From: Myotis daubentonii
Lineage: Eukaryota > Chordata > Mammalia > Chiroptera > Vespertilionidae
Length of the DNA: 64,000 nucleotides
Assembly: GCF_963259705.1 (NCBI RefSeq)
Contig: NC_081840.1
Coordinates: 145,053,549 to 145,117,548, forward strand
Direction: 5' to 3'
Below are positions 20,842 to 30,902 of the stretch, one piece after another. Position 1 is the first letter of the stretch. The number at the start of each line of letters is the position of its first letter. A program made the translations under genes and the position numbers. A model generated the notes under the pieces. That model saw only the letters and a program-made list of their open reading frames with translations, did no database searches and was not told the origin of the DNA.

Positions 20842-21525
20842 CCCCACTGTGGAAAAAGTATGCAGTTTCCTCAAAAAATTAAAAATGGAACTCTCATTTG
20901 ACCCAGTAATCCCACTTCTAGGAATATATCCCAAGAAAACAGAAACACCAATCAGAAAGGATATATGCACCCCTATGTTCATAGCAGCACAATTTACAAT
21001 AGCTAAGATCTGGAAACAGCCTAAGTGGCCATCAGCAGAAGAGTGGATTAAAAAACAGTAGTACATCTACACAATGGAATACTATGCTGCTATAAAAAAG
21101 AAGGAACTCTTACCGTTTGCAACAGCATGGATGGAAATGGAGAGCATTATGCTAAGCAAAAAAAGCCAGTCAAAGAAAGATAAATATCACATGATCTCAC
21201 TCATGTGTAGAATCTAATAAACAACATAAACTGATAAACATAAATAGATCCAGAGACAGAGAAGCATCAAAATGACGATCAAACCTCAGAGGGAAGTCAG
21301 GGGAAGGAGGGGGTGGGTAAGAGATCAACCAAAGAACTTGTATGCATGCATATTAGCACAACCAATGGACACAGACATTAAGGGGGGGGGGGGAGGGTAT
21401 CTGTGGCAGGAAGGAGGGGGGATGGGGTATGGCCAGGGAGAGGTCAATGGGGAAAAAAGGAGACATATGTAATACTTCAAATAATAAAGAATTAAGTAAA
21501 TAAATGAATAAACAAACAAACAAAT
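20842..21525 (+). mobile_element. 5'-truncated L1, sense, 3' end of ORF2 plus 3' UTR
   Basis: Contains the ORF2 C-terminus from about 20880 and the bat L1 3' UTR ('ggagaggtcaatggggaaaaaaggagacatatgtaatactt'), ending in an A-rich tail. A 12-bp duplication with two mismatches flanks it: AAAGAGGCTTTC at 20830-20841 and AAAAAGGCCTTC at 21526-21537. It sits in the older antisense L1, whose sequence resumes at 21538. Confidence 0.92.
20886..21200 (+). pseudogene. L1 ORF2 C-terminal remnant
   Basis: Reads through the LGIYPKK, MFIAAQFTIA and IWKQPKWPSA segments typical of the ORF2 C-terminal region. A tryptophan codon has become TAG at about 21059, ending the frame; downstream codons still match (MEYYAA-type segment). 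No reverse transcriptase domain is present, so it is non-functional. Confidence 0.85.
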
Positions 21526-22440
21526 AAAAAGGCCTTCTTCAATCCCAATATTATGCTTAAAATCTGCCCATATTTTCTTGTTATGTTTATAGTTTCTTTT
21601 TTAACAAGTATAAATAATGTAAAAAGCACTGTAGGAATGATATTTTTACCAATGGGTTACATGTTTGAGAAATATTTATTCACTAATGCATATTTTTCTC
21701 AGTGGTTCAAGATTCTAACTTTCTCAAATGCTAAATCCTGAATCATATGCAGGTCTGAGGATGCACATTTTAATTTGTTTATTAACCATCTACTTCTCAG
21801 CCAGTACCACATTTTTTTTAGTTTCAGCAATTTTATGATACATTTTAACACCTGTTTAGGTAATGTCCCTTCTCAGTATTTTGGGGTTTTTTTAAGAATT
21901 CTCCTACCTATCTTTGCATGTTTATTCTTCAAAGTGAAATTTAGAATCATTCTGTCAGGTTTCTCACCACCTTCCCCACAACAAATTGGAATTTTTATTG
22001 ACAATACACTGTGTCCAGAGTAAATTTATATCAAATTGACCTGTTCAAAAAAATTAAGTCTACCTTTTCTAGGATATAGCTCTCCATGTATTCTAATCTG
22101 TTGTCATGTTCTCACATCTTTTCATCCTACTGTTATGTACAATGCTGTAATTTTATCCACCCAGTTCCTGCACGTTTCTTAAGACTATTCTAGATATTAA
22201 GGCTATCTAGTTGTAAAGGTAAATGGAATATTTTCCCTTTATATTTTCTTTGTAAGAATGTGATGTATCAGAAAGTTACTGAATCTATTTCCTTATCCAT
22301 TCACCTTAATGAATATCCTCACTGTCTTAGAAATAGGAAAAGACTTTTACAAGTCTGTAAGATAGGTCATTTTTTCAATATTTTCTAAAAAACCCTTTTG
22401 ATTCATAATTCTTCAGGAAACAAGTGGGTGATTAGTATAA

Positions 22441-22904
22441 TTTAAATTTTTAAAAACTGACCACTGGTGTAAAATACACACATGCCTGCACACATATGTA
22501 CATAGAAGTTTTCTGGGTTGGGACATGTTTTCTTCTAGAATTGAAGCACAGCGTGAGCAGTAAGTTCAGTGGCTTTAGAAGAAAAACACTGGCTGTGTGC
22601 AGAGCCCCTTCTCTGCACCACCAGCTTGTTCCTACAACAGGAACACGCGCCTTCCTTCAAGTGGCTGCTCGGAGAAGCCACTCTTTTCAGTGATTCTCAA
22701 AACTCAAAGCCTGCAATGTAAAAATCAGGAAAGGAAAGCGTCTCATCGGATGCGTTGTTACATCTTCTTTTACCAGGTTCACAGCAGAAGTTTAACAATG
22801 CACAAACTTGGCTCTGTGGCTTTGTGTTTAGATAATGATCGGAATCCATTAAAGTATCCTTTTATGGTTGCTGATCTGCCCACTGAACATCCAACAGTTT
22901 CCTT
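22441..22904. other. No feature recognised
   Basis: Single-copy-looking gap between two L1 blocks. The overlapping frames at 22496-22911 have no domain. Confidence 0.45.
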
Positions 22905-23464
22905 TTTTTAGTGAATTTATTGAGGTGACATTGGTTAATAAAATTACATAGGTTTCAGGTACACAGTTCTATAAAACATCATCTGTATATTGTTTTGTCA
23001 AATCTCAAAGCCAAGCCTCCTTTCATCACCATTTATCCCACATTTATCCTCTTCTGCCTCCCACCACTCCCCTTTCCTTCTGGTAATCACCATACTGTTG
23101 TCTGTATCTATGAGGTGTGTTTTTGCTCCTTTTTTAAATTTATTTATTTTTTGCTTTGTTTAATCCCTTTGCCTTTTTCAGCCACCCCCCCCCCAAAACC
23201 TCTCTTCTTTGGCAGCTATCAGTCTGATTTCTGTATCTACGAGTCTGTTCCTATTTTGTTTGTTAGTTTATTTTGTTCATTAGATTTCACACATAAGCAA
23301 AATCATATGGTATTTGTTTTTCTCTGACTGGCTTATTTCACTAAGCATAATACTCTACAGGTCCATCTCTGCTGCCACAAAAGAAAATTTCCTTCTTTTT
23401 CACAACTGAGTAGTATTCCATTGTGTGAATGTACCATCACTTTTTTTTTAGTTTTTTTTTATTT

Positions 23465-23663
23465 CAAGAAAAACTATTTTAAATATAATAATATTACACG
23501 CAATAAACATTAATGTCTCAAGAAAAACGATTTTAAATATGATAATGTTACTTGCAATACACACTAATTATTCAAGAAAAATGATCTTACATATACTAAT
23601 ATTACATGCAATAAACATTAATATTTAAAGAATAAAAGGATTTTAAGTATAATAATATTACCA
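23465..23663. repeat. 54-bp tandem repeat, about 3.6 units
   Basis: Units start with CAAGAAAAA at 23465, 23519 and 23573, exactly 54 bp apart; a decayed fourth starts near 23627. Each contains a 'taataatattac' and a 'gcaataaacattaat' portion. Units differ at several positions, so the array is not recent. Confidence 0.85.
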
Positions 23664-23876
23664 AAACTGTACTGACATAGTATGATATCACAAGGGTTGT
23701 AGGAAATATTAAAAATCTACAATAACAGGATTACTTCTATTATATTCTAGAGTATTTCCCCCCCTCTGGCTCTAATTTTGTTCATCAGTTTATGTTGTTC
23801 ATTATATTCCACAAATGAGTGGAATGTGATAGTTATCTTTCTCCATCTTGCTTATTTCGCTTAGTGCATGATGCTT

Positions 23877-24129
23877 TTAAAGTCTACTTTGTCGGATATG
23901 AGTATTGCTACTTCAGCTTTTTTTTTTCTTTTCCATTTGCATGGAAAATGTTTTTCCCTCCCTTCACTTTCATCCTGTGTGCGTCTTTTGTTTTGAAGTG
24001 GGTCTCTTGTAGACAGCATGTAGTTGAGTCATGTTTTTGTGTCCATCCAGCTACCCTACACCTTTTGATTGGAGCATTTAATCCATTTACATTTAGGGTT
24101 ATTGTTGAGAGGTACTTATTTATTGCCAT
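23877..24129 (-). pseudogene. L1 ORF2 endonuclease N-terminal remnant
   Basis: Starts with a methionine, then an ITLNVNGLNAPIKR segment and a CCLQETHF segment, the asparagine and glutamate motifs of the L1 endonuclease fold. A second portion (VAILISDKVDF-like) is recoverable in another frame before the break at about 23877. Everything beyond is lost, so no enzyme can be made. Confidence 0.8.
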
Positions 24130-24149
24130 TTTAATTCTGTATGGCTAGA

Positions 24150-25112
24150 TTTCTCTCTCTGTTTCTTCTTCTCAGCAATCCCTTGTAGCAATCCCTTTAG
24201 CATTTCTTGTAATGCTGGTTTGGTGGTGATGAACTCCTTTAGTCTATAGTCTAGAGCCGTGTTTGGCAAACTGCGGCTCGCGAGCCACATGCAGCTCTTT
24301 GGCCCCTTGAGTGTGGCTCTTCCTAAGCCTTAGGAGTATCCTAATTAAGTTAATAACAATGTACCTACCTATATAGTTTAAGTTTAAAAAATTTGGCTCT
24401 CAAAAGAAATTTCAATCATTGTACTGTTGATATTTGGCTCTGTTGACTAATGAGTTTGCCGACCACTGGTATAGAGTTTCTGATGAGAAATCAGGTGTCA
24501 GCCTGTTGGGAGCTCCTTTGTAGGTAACAGTTTTCTTTTCTCTTGCTGCCTTTAAGATTTTCTTTTTGTCTTTAATTTTTGGCATTTTAATTATGATGTG
24601 TCTGGGTGTGGGTCTGTTTGGGTTCTTGTTTGGGATTTCCTGTGCCTCTTGATCTTGTGTGACTTTTTCCTTTATCAGGTTAGGGAAGTTTTCTACCATT
24701 ATTTCTTCAAACACCTTCTCTATTCCTTTCTTCCTTTCTGCCTCTTCTGGCACACCTACTATTCTAATATTGTTATGTTTTACATTGTCCCACAGCTCCC
24801 TTAAGCTGTCCTCTTGTTTTTTAATTGCTTTTTCTTTATTTCCTCAACTCTGTCTCTAAGTCACTGATTCGATCCTCAGCTTCCCCTAATCTGCTGTGTA
24901 TTCCTTCCAATGTGTTTTTTTATTTATGTTATGTCATTCTTTATCTCAGACTGTTTATTTACTATATTTATTTTTTCATACTGTTGAGCATTTTTTAACA
25001 TCATTACTCTGAACTCTGTTTCAGATAAATTTCTTATCTCTGCTTCATTTATCTCTTCTTTGGGAGAATTCTCTAATTCTTTCATTTGGGGGTTGTTTCT
25101 TTGTCTCCTCAT
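24150..25112 (-). pseudogene. L1 ORF1 remnant, interrupted
   Basis: N-terminus MRRQRNNPQMKELE followed by a short coiled-coil-like part to about 24924. After frame breaks, the RNA-binding core follows at 24412-24753 (ENFPNL, TPRHIII and AAREKK segments). A TTKPALQEML-type C-terminal segment lies beyond the hAT insertion at 24257-24468. Frameshifts and the insertion make it a pseudogene. Confidence 0.85.
24257..24468 (+). mobile_element. Non-autonomous hAT MITE, 212 bp, copy 2, inside L1 ORF1
   Basis: Same length and ends as 13460-13671 (CCGTGTTTGGCAAACT ... CCGACCACTG). Flanks GTCTAGAG (24249-24256) and GTATAGAG (24469-24476) are an 8-bp duplication with one mismatch. Only a few base differences separate the two copies, so both date to one burst. 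It is younger than the L1 it interrupts. Confidence 0.95.
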
Positions 25113-25229
25113 TTTGGTTGTGTTTGGGTTTGTGACTATGTTTTAGGTAGAGCCTCTATACCTCTCAATCTCTAGTGCAGGACAGTGTTAAACGCTGTTT
25201 CTGACTTAGATCAGGCAAAGACTCTAAGC

Positions 25230-25398
25230 CAGTGGTTCTCAACCTTGGCTGCACATTAGAATCACCTGGGAATCTTTTTAAAATCCTGATTTCTGGTCCT
25301 CATCTAGGCCTCATCTGGGCCTCATCTAGGCCCAGAAATCAGGATTTTAAAAAGATTCCCAGATGATTCTAATGTGCAGCCAAGGTTGAGAACCACTG
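25230..25398. mobile_element. Near-perfect 169-bp palindromic hAT-Charlie-type element
   Basis: Left arm CAGTGGTTCTCAACCTTGG... and the right arm are inverted copies of about 67 bp with one mismatch. The loop contains three direct copies of CCTCATCT-(A/G)-GG-(C/T). The termini are Charlie-type. The flanks CTCTAAGC and CAAGCCTT are not a clean 8-bp duplication. Confidence 0.85.
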
Positions 25399-25399
25399 C

Positions 25400-26204
25400 A
25401 AGCCTTTAGAGACCACCACAGAGAAACACATAAGTCAGATCCCAAGGGATGAATCCCAGATGGGACCAATCTACGCTCCCCTTTCCCCTCTACAGTGGGA
25501 GCCACCGACCAGACTAGAAGTTCCTTATGAGAGGGGATGGCGTGTCCTTCATCACTGCGCACCAGCCCAACCTGGATAAAACTGCCACTTGCCAGCCATA
25601 CTGCTGAAGCATCCCATCTCTTCCCTTCTGGCCCTGTCCTATTTCTGAGAAGCTCCGATTATAACTCTCCTTTTCTCTCTTCTCTACTTTCTAGCTCTGA
25701 AAGGGAAAGGGCTGTGTATGCCTTGCTCTTTGTGGTATCCACTGTTCAACACAAAGCAAGTCTTTAGCCTCATTGACAATTGGTCTCTGTCTATTTGTCT
25801 AAATTTTACCTATCACATAACAATTATTGGGGTATAAGCCTGATTGGAAATATTTGAAATGGCCCCATTCCATCATCTTGTAACAATTCTAGTGGATAAA
25901 TCCTTTTCAGGAAACTCAGATGTATGGACACTTTCTGGGTGGGGTGGGGTTGAGGGTAGACTTCTGCTTCCTAGAATAATACTTTCTCTTATCATTGTTT
26001 TTCTTCCCTTTGGGACTATACATGGATACCCATAAGCTTGTCCTCAATATTCAGTGAATTGGAGATAAGTAACATGTCCCCAGCTCAGTGGACTTCAGAC
26101 AGAATATGTCCAGTTCCTCGCCTTGCCCTCACACTAACTTCCACCCACCAGCCTTCCCTTTTTCTTTAATATACACCTTCACTCCCTGAGTACAGCTTTC
26201 TTGC
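25400..26204. other. No feature recognised
   Basis: Mixed composition. Frames at 25347-25767 partly overlap the palindrome and carry no domain. Confidence 0.4.
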
Positions 26205-26310
26205 TAATAACACCAGGCAGGTTACTTACCCACTCTACTCCTCAGTCTTTTCAGCTATAAAGTGGGAATATTGTCATTTAACTCAGACTTGAGGATTAAA
26301 AACCCATGAC
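26205..26310 (+). repeat. MIR SINE fragment
   Basis: 'caggttacttacccactctactcctcagtcttttcagctataaagtgggaatattgtc' followed by 'gaggattaaa' is the sense MIR core. Confidence 0.7.
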
Positions 26311-27077
26311 TAATACTTAACACTTGATAAATTATGGTTATCACATAAATTCAGTACATACAAATATTCAAATGAAATGTTTTGATTCCTAGTGTAATTT
26401 TTTAAAATGCCTCTCATTTGAGAGAAAACATGGCTTTTAGAGGAACAGCTGAAAAACTGAGAGTTTGATTCAATGTTTATCCTAAGAAAATGTAAAATAT
26501 CCATGGGTATTAAATAACTGATATTTCTAAATGAGAAAAAAAATAACTAAGAATATACCTATTTGAAACCCCTTTGAGAAGATTCTTAGAAAAGAATAAC
26601 AGTTGAATAAAGTTCTGTCAGACTATTTTAATCTTCCCTGACAAAGTGACAGATCAGGTAAAAATAGTGGTGAGCAAGCCTTTAAATTCTGATCATGGAG
26701 CACAGTTACCCATAAATCAAAAGGTAAAACTTACCTATCAAGTAACAATTATGGGAATATAAGCCTGATTGGAAAGCTGCACTGACAGTGTAGTTGATTC
26801 TCTCTTACCGGAGGGACATACTAGTATAACTGTGTCCCACAGACTTGAGTCATGCAGGAATTAGAACTGGCCTAGTGAAATTACATGATTTTATCCATGG
26901 GACTCTTGCATATGCATTTTATGAACTATATCTTATTGCATACTCCCTTTTCCCACACTTAAATTTTACACATGGGGATGAGGTAAGTGTGTGTGGGGGG
27001 GGGGGGAGAGGGGGAAAATCCAAGGATATATCTTATCTATACACAGAGGACCCAAGTAAAAAATATTTGGCATCTTA
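26311..27077. other. No feature recognised; G-rich run
   Basis: A G-rich run lies near 26988-27014 (mostly G, preceded by TGTGTG). Otherwise unremarkable. Confidence 0.4.
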
Positions 27078-27268
27078 CCCTGGCCCATGTGGCTCAGTTG
27101 GTTGGCATTGTCCCGTGCACCAAACGTTGTCTGTTCTATTCCTGGTCAGGGCTTATGCCTGGGTTTCAGGTTTGATGACCAGTAGGAGGTGTGCAGGAAG
27201 CAGCCATTGATGTTTCTCTCCCTCTTTCTCTCCCTTCACCTCTCTAAAAATACACTAGTCTTTAAAAA
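27078..27268 (+). mobile_element. Ves-type SINE, divergent
   Basis: 'catgtggctcagttgg' head, decayed box B, 'gaccagtaggaggtgtgcaggaagcagcc', 'ttgatgtttctctc' and a pyrimidine tail. Older than most copies here. Confidence 0.82.
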
Positions 27269-27269
27269 A

Positions 27270-27344
27270 ATTATATTTATATATAATTTTAATATAAATA
27301 TATAATATAAATATATATAATATAAATATATATATTTATATATA
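27270..27344. repeat. AT-rich simple sequence between SINE and Helitron
   Basis: Irregular TATAAATATATA array, probably grown from the SINE tail. Confidence 0.85.
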
Positions 27345-27770
27345 CTAGAGGCCGGTACACAAAATTCATGCATGGGGGGTACCCTCAGCCCAGCCTGCAC
27401 CCTCTCCAATTCGGGACCCCTCAGGGGATGTCCAACTGCCAGTCAGACATCCTTCTCACAATCCAGGACTGCTGGCTCCTAACTGTTCACCTGCCTGCCT
27501 GCCTGATCACCCCTAACCTCCTCCCCTGCAAGCCTGATCACCCCTAACTGCCTCTGCCTGCTGGCCTGATTGCCCCTAACTGCCCCCCACACTGGCCTGG
27601 TCTCCCCCAACTGCCCCCCCTGCCAGCCTGGTTGCCTCATGTAGCCTGCTGTTCAGTTGTTTGGTCATCCCTCACTAACCCCCCTGCTGGCCTTGTCACC
27701 CCATGCAGCCTGCTGTTTGGTCGTTACTGTTACTGTGACAGCATCCCAGACAATTTGCATATTCCTCTAT

Positions 27771-27776
<6 letters not shown>
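27345..27776 (-). mobile_element. HeliBat-type Helitron with eroded 5' end
   Basis: Minus-strand 3' end: TGCATGAATTTTGTGTACC, then GGCCTCTAG at 27345. The interior contains degenerate repeats of 'gcctgatcacccctaactgcc'. The 5' end reads 'tataatagaggaatatgcaaattg', close to the usual start, but its terminal bases have dissolved into a CA array. Confidence 0.85.

Positions 27777-27832
<56 letters not shown>
27774..27832 (+). repeat. (CA)n(TA)n compound microsatellite
   Basis: About 19 CA units then about 10 TA units, directly adjoining the Helitron 5' end. Confidence 0.95.
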
Positions 27833-27834
27833 AT

Positions 27835-28720
27835 CTACATATCTTTCCAAATTTGAAGGGAAAAACAATGGCTCATGCTTTTTCCAATCATCAAGCCCTC
27901 AAAATGAGCTTTTTAAAGAGTGCAAAAAATGCACTTAAGGATATGTAATATGAATTTATTCTATGTGTTTTATCAATATTGCCATGAACAAGTAAATCAA
28001 AAGTCAAAATATCCATCTCTAAAGCTAAAGCAACAGTCTTAGTGAGCAAGAATTTACTTTGTAATTCTCTCTCCACAGACAGACCCATTGTTGCTAAGGT
28101 GGAAAGTTATTGCTGCTGGTCAGAAACATTCTTGCCTTCAGTGCTGAGGTTTTTTTCCTGCCTGAGGAGGAGAGGGGAAACCACTGAGCTCCATCAGCAA
28201 AGCTCTTGGTCTTGTAGCTTCAGAAGGGAAAGCTAATACTCATTGTTAAATCTACAAGGGAATATGATCACCAAGACAAACTTCACCAAAATTACCTCAT
28301 TATGAATACTAAATTAGAAGCTATTCATTCCAACACTGTCCCCCTCCACATTTACACTCTATACAGAGAAAGTTAGCATTACGCCTCTCAACTGAAATAA
28401 GTGGGAGAAGAGACTGGGACTCAAAATAAGAACAAGCTTTCACAAATGAAACAAATAACATGTCAATTGCAAAAAAGTGTATAAATGTGAAGTATTGTAC
28501 TGATCATTCAAGCTGTCCAAACGTGGAAAGTCCTGCCTGAAAACTTCTGCATATCCCATCACTAAATGAGCTCAAGTAGTTCCCCCAAGGGCAGTGTCAG
28601 AGGGAATCCCCACACCAGATGTTTTGATGAGATTTCAAAAAGCCTTTCCAACACCAAAGAGGTGATCATACTGGAACCTAAATTGTTACTCCAAACCTTT
28701 CCATCATTTTTTCTTTTCTT
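27835..28720. other. No feature recognised
   Basis: No supported gene or repeat. Confidence 0.4.
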
Positions 28721-28721
28721 T

Positions 28722-28912
28722 ATTTTTTTTAAATATGTTTTTATTGATTTAAGAAAGAGAGAGAGAGAGAGAGAATCAATGATCAGCTGCCTCCTGCATG
28801 CCCCCAACTTGGAATCCAGCTGGCAACCCGGGCTCATGCCCTGACCAGAATCGAACTGTGACCTCCTGGTTCATGGGTCGATGCTCAACTACTAAACCAC
28901 ACTGACTGGGCT
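28722..28912 (-). mobile_element. Ves-type SINE
   Basis: Minus strand shows the tRNA-like head with 'gacccatgaaccaggaggtca', box-B-like AGTTCGATTCTGG, and a GA-rich strand for the pyrimidine tail ending in AAAACATATTT. Confidence 0.92.
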
Positions 28913-29104
28913 GTACACTGTTTTTTCAAAGCATAGATGCATGGGCATAGCTTATTCTAATTGTGTTCTAAATGAATTTCAAAAAGTCATTTCTAATGAG
29001 TTGAAAGCAGATGGTTTTGTTCTTTAAATGACTGTAAAAATGTTTATTAATGGAAAAAAGTTAGAGTACTTAAAAAAGTAGCATAAAGAAAGGATATAAG
29101 CTTT

Positions 29105-29300
29105 GTAAATAGCACTTATTAGCTATATTACCTTGGGCAGAATGCTTAACCCCTCAGAGTCTCAGTTCCATCAGCTGCTAAAACAAAGAGCACAGTCCTG
29201 TGAATTTGTTGAAAGGACCTCCTAGAGTAATATGCCCAGTTCCTACAGCTCAGATGCTGCCCAATAGATGGTATCCACTATTATTACTGCTGTTCTTATA
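29105..29300 (+). repeat. MIR SINE
   Basis: 'tagctatattaccttgggcagaatgcttaacccctcagagtctcagttccatcagctgctaaaa' is the sense MIR core, followed by a decayed 3' part. Confidence 0.75.
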
Positions 29301-29719
29301 AATAGAGAATAAAATAAAGACCTTTTGATGTGAACTTGATTTTATATTGAGGAAGCACTAAACACCATGAAAAGAAGAATTGTAATCCTTAATTTTTTAG
29401 AACATTTCTTCAGAAGCATTTTTCATTTAAAAACTTTCCTTGGAAATGGGGGACATGATACAAAAGGATAAAATCACTTTTTTTTCACACAGAATGTTAC
29501 TTGTTTTTTTAAAATGAAACCTTTTGAGCCATGTTCCTGGGAAAATGATTTATGGTCTGAGCATCAACAAAGGAATAACCTGTGACAAAGAGGTCTATTA
29601 GGAATTATCCCTATTGGAGCCCTTATAACTTTCAGTTTCCTGAAAACAAGGATTTGTCCTAAAGGACCTCAAATCAAGATATAAAATTTAGGGAAAAATA
29701 ATAGTAACACATTAAAAAT
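29301..29719. other. No feature recognised
   Basis: Unique-looking AT-rich DNA; could hold a conserved non-coding element, which only alignment would show. Confidence 0.4.
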
Positions 29720-29730
29720 CTCATAGCATA

Positions 29731-29941
29731 CTTTTAAATATATTTTTATTGATTTCAGAGAGGAAGAGAGGGAGAGAGACAGAAACATCAATGATGAGAT
29801 AGAAACATTGATCGGATGCCTCCTACCTGCCCCCCTACCAGGGATCAAGCCTGCAATCCAAGCATGTGCCTTGACTGGTAATCAAACCATGACCTCCTGA
29901 TTCATAGGTCAATGCTCAACCACCCAGCCACACTGGCCAGG
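29731..29941 (-). mobile_element. Ves-type SINE
   Basis: Complete minus-strand copy with AATAAAAATATATTT tail. CTCATAGCATA is duplicated at 29720-29730 and 29942-29952, an 11-bp target duplication. Confidence 0.95.
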
Positions 29942-30061
29942 CTCATAGCATAATTCTAACCTCTCAGATGCACAAGTGGAATGACTACCCACAGTACACT
30001 TTTATGAAATGAAATGATAAGCTTTCCCTTTGAAAGAAAACATTTGCAAACTTTTCCCATC

Positions 30062-30064
<3 letters not shown>

Positions 30065-30113
<49 letters not shown>
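30065..30113 (+). repeat. (CT)n microsatellite
   Basis: About 24 uninterrupted CT units, not attached to a SINE. Confidence 0.95.
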
Positions 30114-30116
<3 letters not shown>

Positions 30117-30833
30117 GTTTTATATAATCAGAGGGTTTTACAACTCCCTGGAAAACAGCCTACACATGTAGAGTGTATCAGCACTGTCTGGAAATGGAAT
30201 GGTTGGACATCTAACATGGTGAGCTCTCTAACAGTGGAACCTGGAGTTTCAGATGTTAAAATACTAAGTTTTCCTGAAGCAGAAGAATAAACTTCCAGAT
30301 TTCTTCTGATCTCAGCTTAAATTGTTCAGTTGGTTGTCTTTAGTTTTTCTAAATTCAATCTGTGAATGACTATTATTCAGTAACTTTGATAAATAAGCAG
30401 ACTACCTTCACTCTTCAAAACATCTTTTTACGCCCTTCTAGTCCCAACTCCTCAAAACACTCATCGCTTCTTACTCAAACCAGGAGCTGATAGAACCAGT
30501 CACATTCTGTGCTCCCCCGCCCCCTCCTACTCAGAACACTGTAAGAAGTTAAATAAAACCAATCCACCTGCCTCTTAAATAAAACTTTTCGATCAGCTGA
30601 TACACTTGCTACCAGTGGATCTGGCAGGGTGTCCAGGAAGGTGAAAGGAAATACTGGGAAACACTGGAATATACTGAGAGAAAGGCATCTTCACGTCCAT
30701 TGAACTGGGAGAGGACTAGAGGTGTTGTAGCCCCACCCGTCATGTTACCGATGAGGAAACCAAGTTGCACCTCAGCACCCAGCTTGTTAAAGGCCGAGCC
30801 TAAACGAAATCTGATACCCAACCCCTAGTTCAG

Positions 30834-30837
<4 letters not shown>
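30114..30837. other. No feature recognised
   Basis: No supported gene or repeat. Confidence 0.4.

Positions 30838-30900
<63 letters not shown>
30838..30900 (+). repeat. (TC)n(AC)n compound microsatellite
   Basis: About 13 TC units followed by about 18 AC units. Confidence 0.95.

Positions 30901-30902
<2 letters not shown>

Larger units (their letters stand above)
20580..22440 (-). mobile_element. Old L1 ORF2 region, antisense, split by a younger L1
   Basis: Before the younger insertion: 'agaagtatttaaacttttatacttaaatttatcaatc', the antisense ORF2 phrase. After it: 'cccatattttcttgttatgtttatagtttc', 'gaatcattctgtcaggtttctcacc' and 'cagttcctgcacgtttcttaagac', in the order expected for antisense L1 ORF2. 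It is heavily mutated and no frame survives. Limits are approximate. Confidence 0.65.
22905..25128 (-). mobile_element. L1 block, antisense, internally deleted and interrupted
   Basis: Read right to left: ORF1 start near 25112, ORF1 body, a hAT copy at 24257-24468, ORF1 C-terminus near 24150-24248, ORF2 endonuclease start at 24129, then an abrupt jump at about 23870 to 3' UTR sequence. Most of ORF2 is missing. A 54-bp tandem array and a second 3' UTR-like section (22905-23440) follow. It may be one rearranged L1 or two L1s. Confidence 0.8.

Noticed and set aside
22905..25128. Potentially active full-length L1
   Set aside because: ORF1 is frameshifted and interrupted, most of ORF2 is missing, and a hAT element splits it.
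25222..25406. 8-bp target duplication around the palindrome
   Set aside because: CTCTAAGC and CAAGCCTT do not match as an 8-bp direct repeat.
27078..29941. CRISPR-like spaced repeats
   Set aside because: The recurring segments are dispersed SINE copies of about 200 bp in both orientations, not short regularly spaced repeats, and the host is a mammal.
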